Shown here: positions 36,817 through 47,384 of the stretch, piece after piece
Layout: the number at the start of each line of letters is the position of its first letter
Numbering within the stretch: the first letter of the stretch is position 1
NCBI GenBank assembly: GCA_021234155.1
Contig: JAJEKV010000050.1
Location: 8,796,548 to 8,860,547, forward strand
DNA from: Isoetes taiwanensis
Taxonomy: Eukaryota > Streptophyta > Lycopodiopsida > Isoetales > Isoetaceae
DNA length: 64,000 bases
Reading direction: 5' to 3'
Translations under genes and position numbers: made by a program
Notes under the pieces: model-generated
Told to the model about the DNA's origin: nothing
The model's input: only the letters and a program-made list of their open reading frames with translations
Databases searched by the model: none

Positions 36817-37120
36817 GTTTTTAAATCCCACACGAGACCAATTGGCCTATGGGACCCAAACAAAAAGAAACAAGCATATTAATCGATTAAAAACCCCCGG
36901 CGGGTTTTCGAGGAAAACCTTAGCTGCCAATCGCATAATTGCATAGGATGCCTTCAATACCGAGGACACAAACGAGTCCGTCCATAACCTCCTTATGACC
37001 CCAACATAAGGCCTAAGTTAAGATGCACCGGATTAACTTAGGGGTAAAGTGTTCTTTGCAAAAGTTCATGAAAAGGTAAAAGTCCTGCTTTGAAATGTAT
37101 TTAAAAGGTTTTTTTTTTTT

Positions 37121-37547
37121 ATTTATTGGGAATAATGTGAAATGTAAATGATCTGGTGTAAAGACAAATGAGGCAAAATTTGTTAATCGTGGTTGGCTCG
37201 AGTATTCTCATTTATTGTGTCATTATCTCTGGAATTAGAGTTTTGAAGGTCACAACTCAAAGCATATGTTTCAATATTCATGAAAAATATTATTTAGCAA
37301 ATAATTTGAAGTTAATGCTAGAATGCTTAATCCAAACAACAAGATATGTGCATTATATATTTTTAATGAATAGACTAGCTCATGAACTATTCCCTAAAAT
37401 TCACGTCGTGATCAATTAACTTGAGGAAGTTCTTGAATTTTAAATAAACTGTAGACCAACAATGGTTTTAGGATGGAAATATTTTTTGATTTTTTGAGAA
37501 CAAATGTTATGCTCATTTTATGTGTGTGTATGTGTGTGTGTGTGTTT
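37121..37547. repeat. Short partial unit of the long repeat family
   Basis: It opens GGGAATAATGTGAAATG, then ATGATCTGGTGTAAAGACAA, the same words that open the next unit at 37565, about 435 bp away. It ends in a (TG)n run and another T-run. Confidence 0.65.
37518..37547 (+). repeat. (TG)n microsatellite
   Basis: TGTGTGTGTATGTGTGTGTG runs directly into CCC and a T-run. Confidence 0.9.
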
Positions 37548-37873
37548 CCCTTTTTTTTTTTTATGGGAATAATGTGAAATGCAAATGATCTGGTGTAAAG
37601 ACAAATGAGGCAAAAGTATGATTGTCTATAGACCATGACATGTAGCCATAAGCCATGATGGTGATTGCAGAAATTTAAACCTGATTGCAATGGCAGAGCA
37701 AAATGTATATGCATGAAACAGGGATATATTTGCAAGGAAATTGGAACTTGACTGCAAGCACAAATTGGAACTTGATTGCTTTTGTCTAACTATGACGTAC
37801 ATGAGTCATGTAAAAATATGATGGGCTACAGGGCATGAGAGATTGCAGAAATTGGAACTTGACTGCAAGCATA

Positions 37874-37901
37874 AATTGGAACTTGACTGCAAGTTCCAAT
37901 T
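37874..37901. repeat. 12-bp perfect inverted repeat within a short repeat cluster
   Basis: AATTGGAACTTG and CAAGTTCCAATT flank ACTG. The arm sequence also recurs as direct repeats of AATTGGAACTTGACTGCAAG between 37738 and 37890. Confidence 0.85.
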
Positions 37902-38654
37902 AGACTTTCATACATGTATATGAACAGAGTAAAGCGTGAAGACAGAGCGAGCTTCATAGAAATAGATTATGCGCAGTAACAAAAAACGTGTGTCCTTTTA
38001 AAGATTAGGGAATGTTCCTGGCATAATTGCTAAATAGTAAGGTTTCTTTTAACCATGGAATTTGAGGTTTCTTTTAACCATGGAATTTGAACGATGATGC
38101 AATGTATCACTATTTGGTATTTTTAGAATATATGTTGAGCGCAAGCATGACTAAGGAAACGATATCTCGAATACTTGAAATAGATCTTTGTGTATACATG
38201 GGGTGAACAGATATACAAAGCATGGCAAGGAATATACCACATTTAGTATATTCAATGCTTGATTCTATTTTACGATGGTCTTGTAAAATAGACCATGGAA
38301 GATGATTGCAGAAACTTGGTTTTGATGGCAGTGACAACGTTGCCAAGATATTGTCATACTGGAGAAAGCATGAAGACAACAACACATCTGAATTACAAGG
38401 GAAGTATTATGTTTTAAAAGCCAGTTGAAAATGACAAGCTTTGCATATCTACATTGGCATCCAAAAAGCTTATTACCATTTAGATATAGGGTTTTGACCA
38501 TGGCTATTTGTAGAACAGAATATGTATCTGTACAAGGATGAAAATGTACAAGGATGAAAACGTACAAGTTGCCAATCGAAAAGGGCGTGATCCAGACCTA
38601 ATGGTTAGGGCAGGGATAGCATGGGCATGTCCCATGATTATAAAAGATCACAGG

Positions 38655-38714
38655 AAACTGCCGGAATGCATGAGACTGCCGGAATGCATGAGGAAATTGC
38701 CGGAATGCATGCAG
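38655..38714 (+). repeat. ~20-bp tandem repeat, three copies
   Basis: CTGCCGGAATGCATGAG or close variants occur three times in a row. Confidence 0.85.
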
Positions 38715-40049
38715 CCTTACATATTGCAAGTAGGCTTTGCGAATTTGCATTGTTGCTTTTTTAGTCTCGTGCATGTGCGGACTTGCTTGGCTATGGCTGG
38801 TAAGAAAGTGGATATAGATTTGTCCTCAAGGAAAAGAGGTGAAAAAGAGACGGCCAGATGTGCAGAGAGAAGAATACAGCCCAATTTCATAAATCTATGG
38901 TATCTCCTGATGTGATAGTTGATCTTGATCTGGTGTTTATGCAAAATATATAAGTAGCCAAATCGGTGGAAAAATTTGCAGATCAGGCTTGCACTGCACA
39001 TTATTGCACATTGTAGCAGGAAACTCAAGATATGCAGACAGACCATGTGGAGAAAGAAAAGAGTGTCAAATATGCTTGCCACTTCCAAGTACAAATCGTG
39101 ATGATGCTATGAGCATAACAAATTCAACCCATTCAGGTAATTCTTTATCTTATGGATATTAGTAGGTCATCCTGCAATAGGTAAAGAATCTGGCATAAGT
39201 TTTTGAGATATAACCTTATACAATAGTAGAATCTGGATTAAATATTTGGGATTTGACTTATTGACATGGGCTTAATGGTATATGTCCTCCGATGAAGTGT
39301 TGTGCTTCTAGTGCTTCCGATCAGGCTGTTCTTAAGACATATAAGGTGCACGAATCAAGTGCCTATTGCTGACCATTATAGGGTAACAAACCTGAATTAG
39401 AGTGATGATATATAAATAATAGAGTGTGGTGATCTACTTTCCAAAACAGAAAATGAATAATGAGATATCTGGACGTGGTATTTGCCTTTCTGAAACTTCA
39501 CACGAATTTATGCACGTTGCATTTAGCTAAAGAATTATTTGGCTATTATATTGAGTGATAAATCTAGTTGGTGGCAGTTATCATAATCATTAGGCTGCAT
39601 TGGCTTTAATGCATATGGCATATTGCAAAAATAGCTCAAGATCTAGACATATGGCTGCTATATTGCATGTGTCTTTTGATTATGGAAACCTGTGTTGTTT
39701 GAGCTGCCTGTCATAAAGTATTTATAGGCATATGGATACATTATATGTGAATTATTTGAGCATAGGAGATTTCCAAATGTAACTGCATATCATGGCACGT
39801 CGCAGCTTGGTTATGAGCAATTATTTGTTTTGGTATTAATGTGTGGAACATAGTCTTGAAATTGTAAGATGATTATAAGATCGTTGAGTTTGGCAGCATA
39901 ATTGTGAGGAGCTATACCCATTCTGGCAAGGACATACGTTTCTAAAATAGTTATGGCAATGCCATAACTTCACTTGATCTGTGAGTAGGGTGACTGCATG
40001 CTCTACAAATTAAGGGCACCTTATATCTGAAGTGCCATGTTAGTTATTA

Positions 40050-40415
40050 GGCATTTTTTTTTTTTGTTGAAGGACGTTAGACTTTATTCAATCAAAGAGT
40101 CAAATACAAGTATAAATGCAGAGACAAGAATAAAATCTCAGCGGATAAGCGGAGACCCACCGAGTGAAGCAACATGCCTAAGCATAAGAGTGCACATCCA
40201 AAAACTCCTCAAAAATCAATCGCCTCTTGCGAGGGGCAAGTGAAGAACAATAATACGACTTTACAATGTAACCTTGAGCTTCTTGGAGAACACGATTATC
40301 TGCCACATCCAGACCTTTGAAGATTACCAATCTTCGTCTTTTCCAGATAGTCCAAAGCAACCATCCTGCTGCTAGATGAAAAGCCTGGCCTTGTAACTTG
40401 GAATTTTTTTGTACA
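40050..40415 (-). mobile_element. 5-prime-truncated L1-type LINE, 3-prime end only
   Basis: On the minus strand the segment encodes QAFHLAAGWLLWTIWKRRR and then ADNRVLQEAQGYIVKSYYCS, typical of the C-terminus of plant L1-type ORF2 after the RT zinc-finger domain. The stop is near 40178. The 3-prime UTR ends in an A-tail seen as the T-run at 40050-40062. It inserted into unit D of the long repeat family. Severe 5-prime truncation is usual for LINE copies. No target-site duplication could be fixed. Confidence 0.75.
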
Positions 40416-40556
40416 TACTGCTAGCTTAATGACTTAGACAGTGACATATCTATAGTTGCGGGCAAGTCATGCTTATTTATTACTGCATGCATCATGGAAG
40501 TAGGACGGTTCATAATTTGTTTGCTGGCCTATGATAGAATTATTCTGTAAGTCATG

Positions 40557-40890
40557 CGGGCACAGAGCTGTCGGATGGGCATATTTGCCCTTTATTCCAA
40601 GATCTGGACCGTACATAGTGATCCTCGTTTGTGGGGTATGCATGTACAAGTTTTTGTATACTGTATGTTAAGGTTTGCAAAATACTATAAGGTTTGAGAG
40701 AATGTACTTAATGGTGTTAATTTTGTACATGTATTGTAAATATATTTTTGGGGCTCTCGCTGCCCTACGTAACCCCCCGTGTCAATATGCATCCAAACCA
40801 AAGGGGGTTTAAGGGGGATTTTAATTTAAATGTGTTAAATGCAATGGTTTGTGTTAATAATGTTAATGGTAGTTGTGTGTTGATTGTTAT
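40557..40890. mobile_element. Short TIR element, truncated copy 2
   Basis: AGAGCTGTCGGATGGGCATA, TTTGTGGGGTATGCATGTAC, CAAAATACTATAAGGTTT and the right arm (CATCCAAACCAAAGGGGGTT) match copy 1 at 8675-9123. The left arm is missing. GGGCCCTTCGGGCCC follows near 40909. Confidence 0.8.
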
Positions 40891-40931
40891 ATTAAAAAAA
40901 AATTTGGGCCCTTCGGGCCCTACGTCACCCT

Positions 40932-41340
40932 AAATAGATAGATAGATACTTACTAAGAAGCTTCAGTATTGCAATTGAACCTGAGGATGAGGAGGACTTA
41001 AATTTTTGTTTGGCAAAACATAGTTGAAACAAAACTTTGATTTAGTTGTAATTTGACTAAGGAATGGCATAAGAACACATGGTGAGAAGTTTAAATGTTT
41101 CGTTGGTAGCTTAAGCATAATTTATATGACCACATTCATAAAATATGTACAGGATTGTAATGCAACACAAGAAGCCAAAGTCATAATTAGTTTTCAATAT
41201 AGCACAAGATGCCAAAGCCAATATCACGGTACAAATTTTAGCATAGTGTTCATGAAAATCTCTATGCACGAAATACCTAGAGCATTTAACATGTATTCAT
41301 GAAAATGTTTATGCATGAAACCTTATTATTTTACAGCATC
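40932..41340. other. Unassigned, with short local duplications
   Basis: A TAGA run opens the stretch. Later CACAAGAWGCCAAAG and TTCATGAAAAT-TATGCA blocks occur twice. No gene is recognised. Confidence 0.45.
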
Positions 41341-41478
41341 CCTCAATTACACTCTAGGACTGCCTAGATGAAGATGATAGGTGCTCCGTGTGCATTTGAA
41401 ACTGCAAATGGATACAACAATTGTTTGGTTTAAAATATAATCGACTTGAAATACATAACATTCTAGAAATTTGTGTAC

Positions 41479-42801
41479 CTCATCTATGAATGTTTCTTTT
41501 CCATCTAAAAGAGCATAGGGAAATGCTTCCAAGTCAGGAATTAGACAGCCATGACCTCTGGATACCAAAAATTGCATACCATATCTGCATGACTCAACAT
41601 GATAGCAGAAGCGCTTTTTTACTTGGCCATATCTAAGTTGTGCCTTATTTTGCCCCGAAGTAGCTTCCCAGTCACTGCACCAGTCACTGCACCTGTTTCC
41701 TACGAAAAGGGAATAAAGATTTTTTAAGAACATTGTGTTGATTTTGATTTTCAGCTCAAACTATAGATTTCTGAAGATTTGCAAAAATGCAACGAGCTTT
41801 TACCTCTGTTCTTAGCCTGAAAGGTTGTGGGCGAGTAGTCGATCTTTCGGCTTTGTCCGGCCCCGCCCATACATAGCAATCTTTGAAGATATTGGTGAAG
41901 GAGACCTTCGCGACAAGGAAACAGGATCGGTTTTAGAAAGAACTCATGTCTTCCGTTAAGGGAGGATTTTTCCTTAAAAAGTAGTCTTTTGTGCGGGTTC
42001 TTTTCGGATAGTTCGGGACCGCACTTTTCCGCATTGGGAATTTACTCAATAAGCTCGTGGTTTCTCTGAAACCAATAAAACGGAGAATAACAACTTAAGT
42101 TACCTCTTCTTGCCTTGGTTGTTTTCTTTCTGCTTGAAGCCTTTGGATCGCCTCACCGGTTAGCTTCGTACTGGCCGCTGAATTTTATCCCGACTTTTGG
42201 ATCAACACTAGAAAGGTTCCTTGCAACTCTTTTTTTTTTCTAATTGGTTTTCTAGCCTTGCGCACTTTTGAAGCATCATAGCCCGATAAAAAGAAGCATG
42301 CATTTCTTCGAGCAATCAATCTTTGGATTTTTATGGGATCCTCAATTAAGCTGCAAGTGAAGATAGTGTTACAAACTCACGACATAGGTAAGAATTTGCA
42401 AGGTCTGTTGAATTTGCAAGGTCTCGTTGAATTGCAAGGTCTCAGGTAAATTAATATTATCGATCCCTCTCTACAAAGGCCACACCAAACATACACATGA
42501 CCCCTCTAAAAGAAAACCCGTTAGCTTTCCAAGAAATGAAATATCAACTCCATCCCACTACAAAACAGAAGTCCGATAGAAATCGATCCACCGCCATCAC
42601 CAAAGTCGAAATGGGGCTTTAGCCTTTGCAAAGTTAGAGCAAATGGATTGCCCAATCGGGCAAATCACAACCAAGCAGATCCTTCCGCCAAAGGCAAAAA
42701 CAAGACGCCCCCATAAAAATAAGGCAAATGATAAAAAGAACGAACCTGAATAGATGCCCTTAGCAACTCGCCCACATGCCACGCCAGACGTAGCACCCAG
42801 G
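41479..42801 (-). CDS. Two-exon gene fragment, unrecognised product
   Basis: Upstream exon 42801-42746 (56 nt) lies between TTGCACAG and TCAG|GTTCGT and encodes LGATSGVACGRVAKGIYS. Downstream exon 41699-41479 (221 nt) lies between TTCGTAG and GAG|GTACAC. It is fully open for 73 codons, with QLRYGQVKKRFCYHVESCRY and HGCLIPDLEAFPYALLDGKE. The phases match: 1 nt left over, then 2 nt taken up. The downstream exon begins with CSDW doubled by a 12-bp tandem duplication. The unbroken frame and good splice sites suggest a real or recently dead gene. First and last exons are not found. I do not recognise the family. Confidence 0.45.
42390..42446 (+). repeat. ~19-bp tandem repeat, three copies
   Basis: GAATTGCAAGGTCTC or GAATTTGCAAGGTCT occurs three times. 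Confidence 0.8.
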
Positions 42802-43012
42802 CTGTGCAACAAGGTAACAAAATAGGCTTAGCTGATCCGACATGATCCATGCCCTGTCGAATATGGAAGAGGGCATGGGCAGAACAAAACCCTAAGTTGA
42901 AGGGTCTCGAAGCCCTTGCATGTAAAGCAAGGAAGAAATACTTTTGTTAAATTATAAAATTTAGGATTAAACCATTGCAAAGCGTCCAAAAATTAAAGTG
43001 AGCTGGGGATGT

Positions 43013-43140
43013 GCACTCTAGATATACCGGATTAATCGCCTCATGGAATACTATCAATAAATCATATAAAAACCTTAGGAAAAAAAGTACAAAAATACAA
43101 AAACAACCCCCTGTTATAATGCTAGATATTGATACTCATT
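43013..43140 (+). repeat. Dispersed repeat shared with 11455-11580
   Basis: Contains TGCACTCTAGATATACC, CCTTAGGAAAAAAAGTAC and CCCCCTGTTATAATGCTAGA in the same order as the 11.4-kb copy. Confidence 0.7.
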
Positions 43141-43945
43141 TTGATACTTGACAGATGGGATATTATGCATTTTAATCTATGCTAGATGGTAATATTGGCA
43201 TATTGGGGAGTAAAAGTCTGTTTATCACCATATGCTTTGAGCTTAGAGCAGCGTAAACCTGACACGAAGTTTCAGCTTTAGTGAGTAAATGCCAGTTGAA
43301 GGGGCCTAATAGTAGATCGACGCTAAAAGTTGAACTTGCATGAAGGTTAAGTAATTAGGGCAGAGACCCTTGCTTATTTTCTGTTGAAAAAATACATCTA
43401 TCTATTATATTTATGTTACATTCAAGGTGAAGGGCGATAAGCCTAAGAAATTCCTTAGCTACCTCGCTAGTGCTTAGGGCTTTACCGATTAAGGCTAATT
43501 GTCCCTCCTGTTTTACCGCAGTAACGTGATTTCTTGCTCCATATGTTTCCCATTCATTCAAGTTGGAGAAGCTACATGACATGATGACTTTGAGGTCACA
43601 TTTTGGACAAGGCTGTTGAGCTGTTGATTTGAAAGACAAGGGAAATTCTAAACTTCATTTTCAATCTTATGTCGTTTTTTAGTCAATGCTGAATTCTTTT
43701 AAGGGTTAATATGATGTATTGAACAAGAACATTAATTGAATTGACAAAGAGGAAATCATTATTTTTGAAAAGAATCTGGTAATTTCTTTTGATAAATGTT
43801 TAACCATTTTTAAGGCTTAAGTCAAAATTTACATCCTGTTTTGTCTTAAGGCTGCATATTGGCCAGAAGTGGTCTTTGCAAAAGTCCATGGAAGGTAAAA
43901 GTCTGTTGAACAGATTTTAAATTTTAAATTTTTTTTTATTTTTTT
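43141..43945. repeat. Long repeat family, partial copy at 43 kb
   Basis: Homology to the right third of units A and B includes the structured block, TTCATTCAAGTTGGAGAAGC and CTTTGCAAAAGTCCATGGA, ending in a T/A-rich run. The left two thirds are absent. Confidence 0.75.
43423..43540. other. Conserved structured segment, 43-kb copy
   Basis: The hairpin GGGC-GATAA-GCCT (43432-43444) keeps pairing with one G-U. AAGAAAT (43445-43451) can pair with ATTTCTT near 43530. Confidence 0.55.
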
Positions 43946-44589
43946 TTTATATTTTTTTTTTTGCCATTTGTCTCGTATTGTTGTAAGCTTTCATAATATA
44001 ATTTTTTGAAGGACAAACTTGGATCATTATTCTTTTTCTTCTTCAATATATATATAAATTATTAGTCAATTGTATTAAAAATTGTATGAAAAGACTAAAA
44101 CTTAAAAATCAAGACCAGTAAATATTTTTCTGTGATGAAACAACTTGTTTACTACTTATATTCCAAATTCTAAGCCAAAGTTCATTTATTGGCAAAAGTT
44201 AGAGATTTGATTTGAGAACGACCTTATGGGAACCATTATTGGTTCATAGAAAACAAAAAATAGTTTTGATCCTGTCATGTTTGAGGAACCCTATCTTCCT
44301 TCTCATAAATGAGGTGCAATTTTTTATGTATACTTTTAACTCGCATAGAAAAATAAGAAAATACTGAAAAGATTCAAAAAAATTACTTTATTAAGATAAT
44401 TTTATCTTAAGTAAATATAAGGCATTATTGGCATGATCCTCTTGGATTCATATAAGCATAACTTCCAAGAACGGAGGTAGATAGATTTTTAGGTATTTTT
44501 AATAACTGTCACATATGAACTTGTAGAAAGGGTTTTGTTGAATTTTGAGCCATTGATTTTATATGACTTTTAAAATAAACAGTGCAAAT
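43946..44589. other. AT-rich unassigned stretch
   Basis: Low-complexity AT-rich DNA. I see no gene or element in it. Confidence 0.5.
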
Positions 44590-45015
44590 GTACATTTTTT
44601 GATCCATCGCCTGACAACTCTAGTGTTAAAGTCCGCCACTAACAGCCAAGCCACATGAACATCCAGCCTTTTGGTTCTTAGTGTCACCCAAAGTGCACCT
44701 TGTTGACGAGGTATATTATGAATATAAACATTCACAAACCTCTATTCTTGTCCATTCTCAAACTACTTGATGTCTACCTTAATGAATGTGCCTGTTATAT
44801 CATGCTTCGATATGGACCCCTGCTTTTGTTGAGTCTAATGCAACTATAAGGATATTAAGTTGCCTTCCAACTACTGAAGCATGCATATCGCGTTTCTTGC
44901 ATTTATGTTCTTGCAGACAATAGACGCCTGAATTCAACCTTGCAAGCCATAGAAAATCTACCTCTTTTAGCCAGGGAAGAAGCAACACTCTAACATCCCA
45001 AGAAATCAGTTTCAT
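44590..45015 (-). pseudogene. L1-type LINE ORF2 endonuclease fragment
   Basis: MKLISWDVR begins at 45015, matching the usual opening of plant L1 ORF2. VYCLQEHKCKKRD follows, then after frame breaks VYIHNIPRQQGALW and LVADFNTRVV near 44620-44650, corresponding to the Y(A)xND and GDFN motifs of the nuclease. Only the nuclease part remains. It could belong with the 3-prime fragment at 40.05-40.42 kb, but the 4 kb between carries no LINE sequence. Confidence 0.65.
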
Positions 45016-45275
45016 TGTGCAGGAGAGTCTAGTGGTTGATGTGCCAAATCTATTGAATTAGCATGCATATGCAACTTATTTTCAAAATGATTTGCCTAAT
45101 TCTGCCTTGATGCCACAGGATGTGTTGTAATAACAGTGGCAGATACAAGCTCAGTAGGAGGGATATACTCAGAGATAGATGGTGGTGGTGCATAATTATT
45201 TCTCTGACGAGCAACTCTTTCATATAGGAGATAAACCAATCTGCCAATGAGGTCTCCAACCCAGTGACGTTAAAA

Positions 45276-45308
45276 CTACTATCTATCTATCTATCTATCT
45301 ATCTATCT
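45276..45308 (+). repeat. (CTAT)n microsatellite
   Basis: About eight CTAT units lie just left of the CACTA terminus. Confidence 0.95.
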
Positions 45309-45351
45309 CATGCTATTCAATAAAAAAACTGATAGGAGACACTACAAAAAT

Positions 45352-45770
45352 TGCCCCGCTTATTTATCGCTTCTATTACGACGCCCGCACGGCCGCTTGA
45401 ACGCCGATGAACGCACGCCAAAAAGTCGATGAACGACGCCATAACGACGTATGCACGCCGCTTTTACGACGCGGACGCTGCCGCCATACGCGTCGCAACG
45501 GCGCCGCCTTAAAATAACACGCGGACGCCGTTCAACGACGCCACGCATTGGTTACTGCCACGCTGCCGCGCGCCGCCGCGGGCGTCGCATGAAGCTGGTT
45601 GCCGACGTGGCAGCATGTTTGACGCCGCTTAACGACGCCATCGCATTATCACGGCGCCCACGCCGCCGGGCGCCAGCCGGGCGCAGCTGGGCCGCCGCTG
45701 CCGACGTGAGAAAGGCTTTCACGCATTGCAACGCCGCTTAACGACGCTATTTACGCAGTATTAAAAAATT
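45352..45770. promoter_or_regulatory. Left CACTA subterminal motif block
   Basis: AACGACGC, CGCCGCTT and related words recur every 10-25 bp in very GC-rich DNA. CGCCGCTTAACGACGC occurs twice. In CACTA elements such repeats bind a transposon-encoded protein. Open frames here are by-products of base composition. Confidence 0.6.
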
Positions 45771-46867
45771 TTTTAATTTTTTTTTTATAAATTGAAAAAA
45801 ATAATAATAATACATTTATTATGAAATGAAGTTAATACATTTAATTTAAAGCCTATAAAATGAATTTAACCAATAAAGAAATATAAGATTTTAACGCCAT
45901 TAAATGATGTCGCTTAAATATATTAAAAATACAAAAAAATAAATGAAGCCCCAATTTTTTAGCTAAATACATTAATCAATAAATTAAGCTAAATACATTA
46001 ATCAATACATTAAGCATATTGAAAATTAAATGCTTACCGTACAATACAGGAGTGTTGTTTTGCACAAACAACGATTTGCTAGAAGTGTACATGCAAAACA
46101 ATAAATTCAATGATTAGTAAAATATTAGTATAAATAAACAACTTAAAGGAAAAAAAAAAAATATGGAAAATCAATGGGAGGGTGGTTTCAATGACGCCCC
46201 TCTTCTTGGATAACAATTTAACCTAAATAAAGCATTAGTATTTTATTAGCTTATTGAAAAAAAAATTAAATCCTTACCGAAGAGGTGCAACTTGTTTTGT
46301 AAGAACAACACATTTTGCTAGGAGGTACATGCAAAACAAAAATTCAATGATTAGAAAGAAATAGTATAAAACAACTAATAAGGAAAAATTTTGGAAAGAA
46401 GAAGGGTCTCGGCCTTTAACGAACGCCTTCTTTAGATGGGAAAAAATTAGAAGAAGAATGGAAGAATTCAAGAAGAAAAGGCTAAGAAGAAGAGGAGGAA
46501 CCCCAAAAATGGGAGGAAGAATAATAAGAAGATGAAGCAAGAGGAGGATTAAGAGTAAGAATTTGAATAAGAGGAGGAAGAAGTAGTATAAGAGGAGGAA
46601 GAATCAAGAAGAAGATGACAAAGGAATGGAAGAATATGTATGGAAGAAGGATGCAAGAATGGAAGAAGAAGAATGAAGGAAGGAAGAACAAACAACAAAT
46701 ACAAAAGCCCTAAATCTACCCAAAAACAAGTTTAGATTCAAAAACGAAGTTGGTTGATCCGCACATACCTTATGAAGCTTGTCTTACACTTAGAATAGAC
46801 CCCAAAGTAGATCCGCAAAAAATCGCCAAAAAACGCCTCCTCCATAAGCTTTGTTTGCTCGAAAAAT
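45771..46867. other. CACTA interior, left part: duplication and purine-rich tract
   Basis: A ~239-bp diverged direct duplication (about 46032-46270 and 46271-46440) shares TTTGCTAG, GTACATGCAAAACAA and TTCAATGATTAG. From 46436 to 46690 the plus strand is almost pure purine (GAAGAAGAGGAGGAAG-like). No protein is recognised. Confidence 0.6.
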
Positions 46868-47025
46868 AAGCGGCGGGATTGCCGCCGCTGATGAAATCAA
46901 TAGTCGCCGCTTAACGACGCCGCGGATCGCCGTAAACGACGACACAAAAACGCCGCTGAACGACGCTTAGTAACGACGCGCTTTTTATGACGACAAAAAA
47001 AAAAAAAAAATTTTATAGAATGCAT
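46868..47025. other. Internal GC-rich motif block
   Basis: GTCGCCGCTTAACGACGCCG and CGCCGCTGAACGACGC repeat the subterminal motif here, followed by an A-run and ATTTTATAGAATG. This resembles a decayed right end of a smaller CACTA element nested or fused on the left side. Confidence 0.5.
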
Positions 47026-47384
47026 GTACACTTGATACATGGGTTTATTTAACATGGATAGGGTTTATTTGACTTGCTACACCTGCTAAAGTTATGAAAT
47101 ATGCCACCATGAAAATGTTCAATGTTTTGTGGTACATCCGCTTGAGCTATGAGGTATATAATACCATGATGATAACTAGTAATACCTTACCAAATGTATA
47201 ACACATACAAATGTAGTTTATCTTAAATTTTATTTTAAAATTTAAAAGTTAGGTTTCCACCAATAGTATATGTAATGGCTAATTACATATATATATATAT
47301 ATATTTTTTAATTTTGTCCCCCGCTATGAGAATTAAAATTTTTTTAACATGTCCTTTGTAGTTTATCCAACAAGCCCTCGGATT
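47026..47384. other. AT-rich spacer with (AT)n
   Basis: Holds an (AT)n run at about 47287-47304. No gene is recognised. Confidence 0.5.

Larger units (their letters stand above)
33757..37120. repeat. Long repeat family, diverged unit C (~3.4 kb)
   Basis: It starts at a T-run followed by TAATGATGGAATGC. It shares AAATCGAGCCCAACAG (near 35746) and the structured block (36284-36406) with A and B. It ends with CTTTGCAAAAGTTCATGAAA, GGTAAAAGTCC and a T-run. The rest is strongly diverged. An unrelated insertion-like segment covers about 36788-37020. No gene is recognised. Confidence 0.7.
37548..40048. repeat. Long repeat family, diverged unit D (~2.5 kb, truncated)
   Basis: Homology to unit A is visible at ATATGCATGAAACAGGG (37709), at the ACTTCCAAGTACAAATCGTG block (39081, versus ACTCCAAGTATAAATCATAA in A) and at TTTGCCTTTCTGAAAC near 39480. 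The right end is cut by a LINE fragment. The structured block is missing. Confidence 0.6.

Noticed and set aside
43355-43639. 94-codon minus-strand frame as a conserved protein
   Set aside because: The same region in units A, B and C contains stops and frame-shifting indels. The conservation fits RNA pairing better than coding.
45451-45741. Arg/Ala/Thr-rich open frame in GC-rich DNA
   Set aside because: It lies inside the subterminal motif block, where CG-rich repeats suppress stops in several frames at once. No domain or codon pattern supports a gene.
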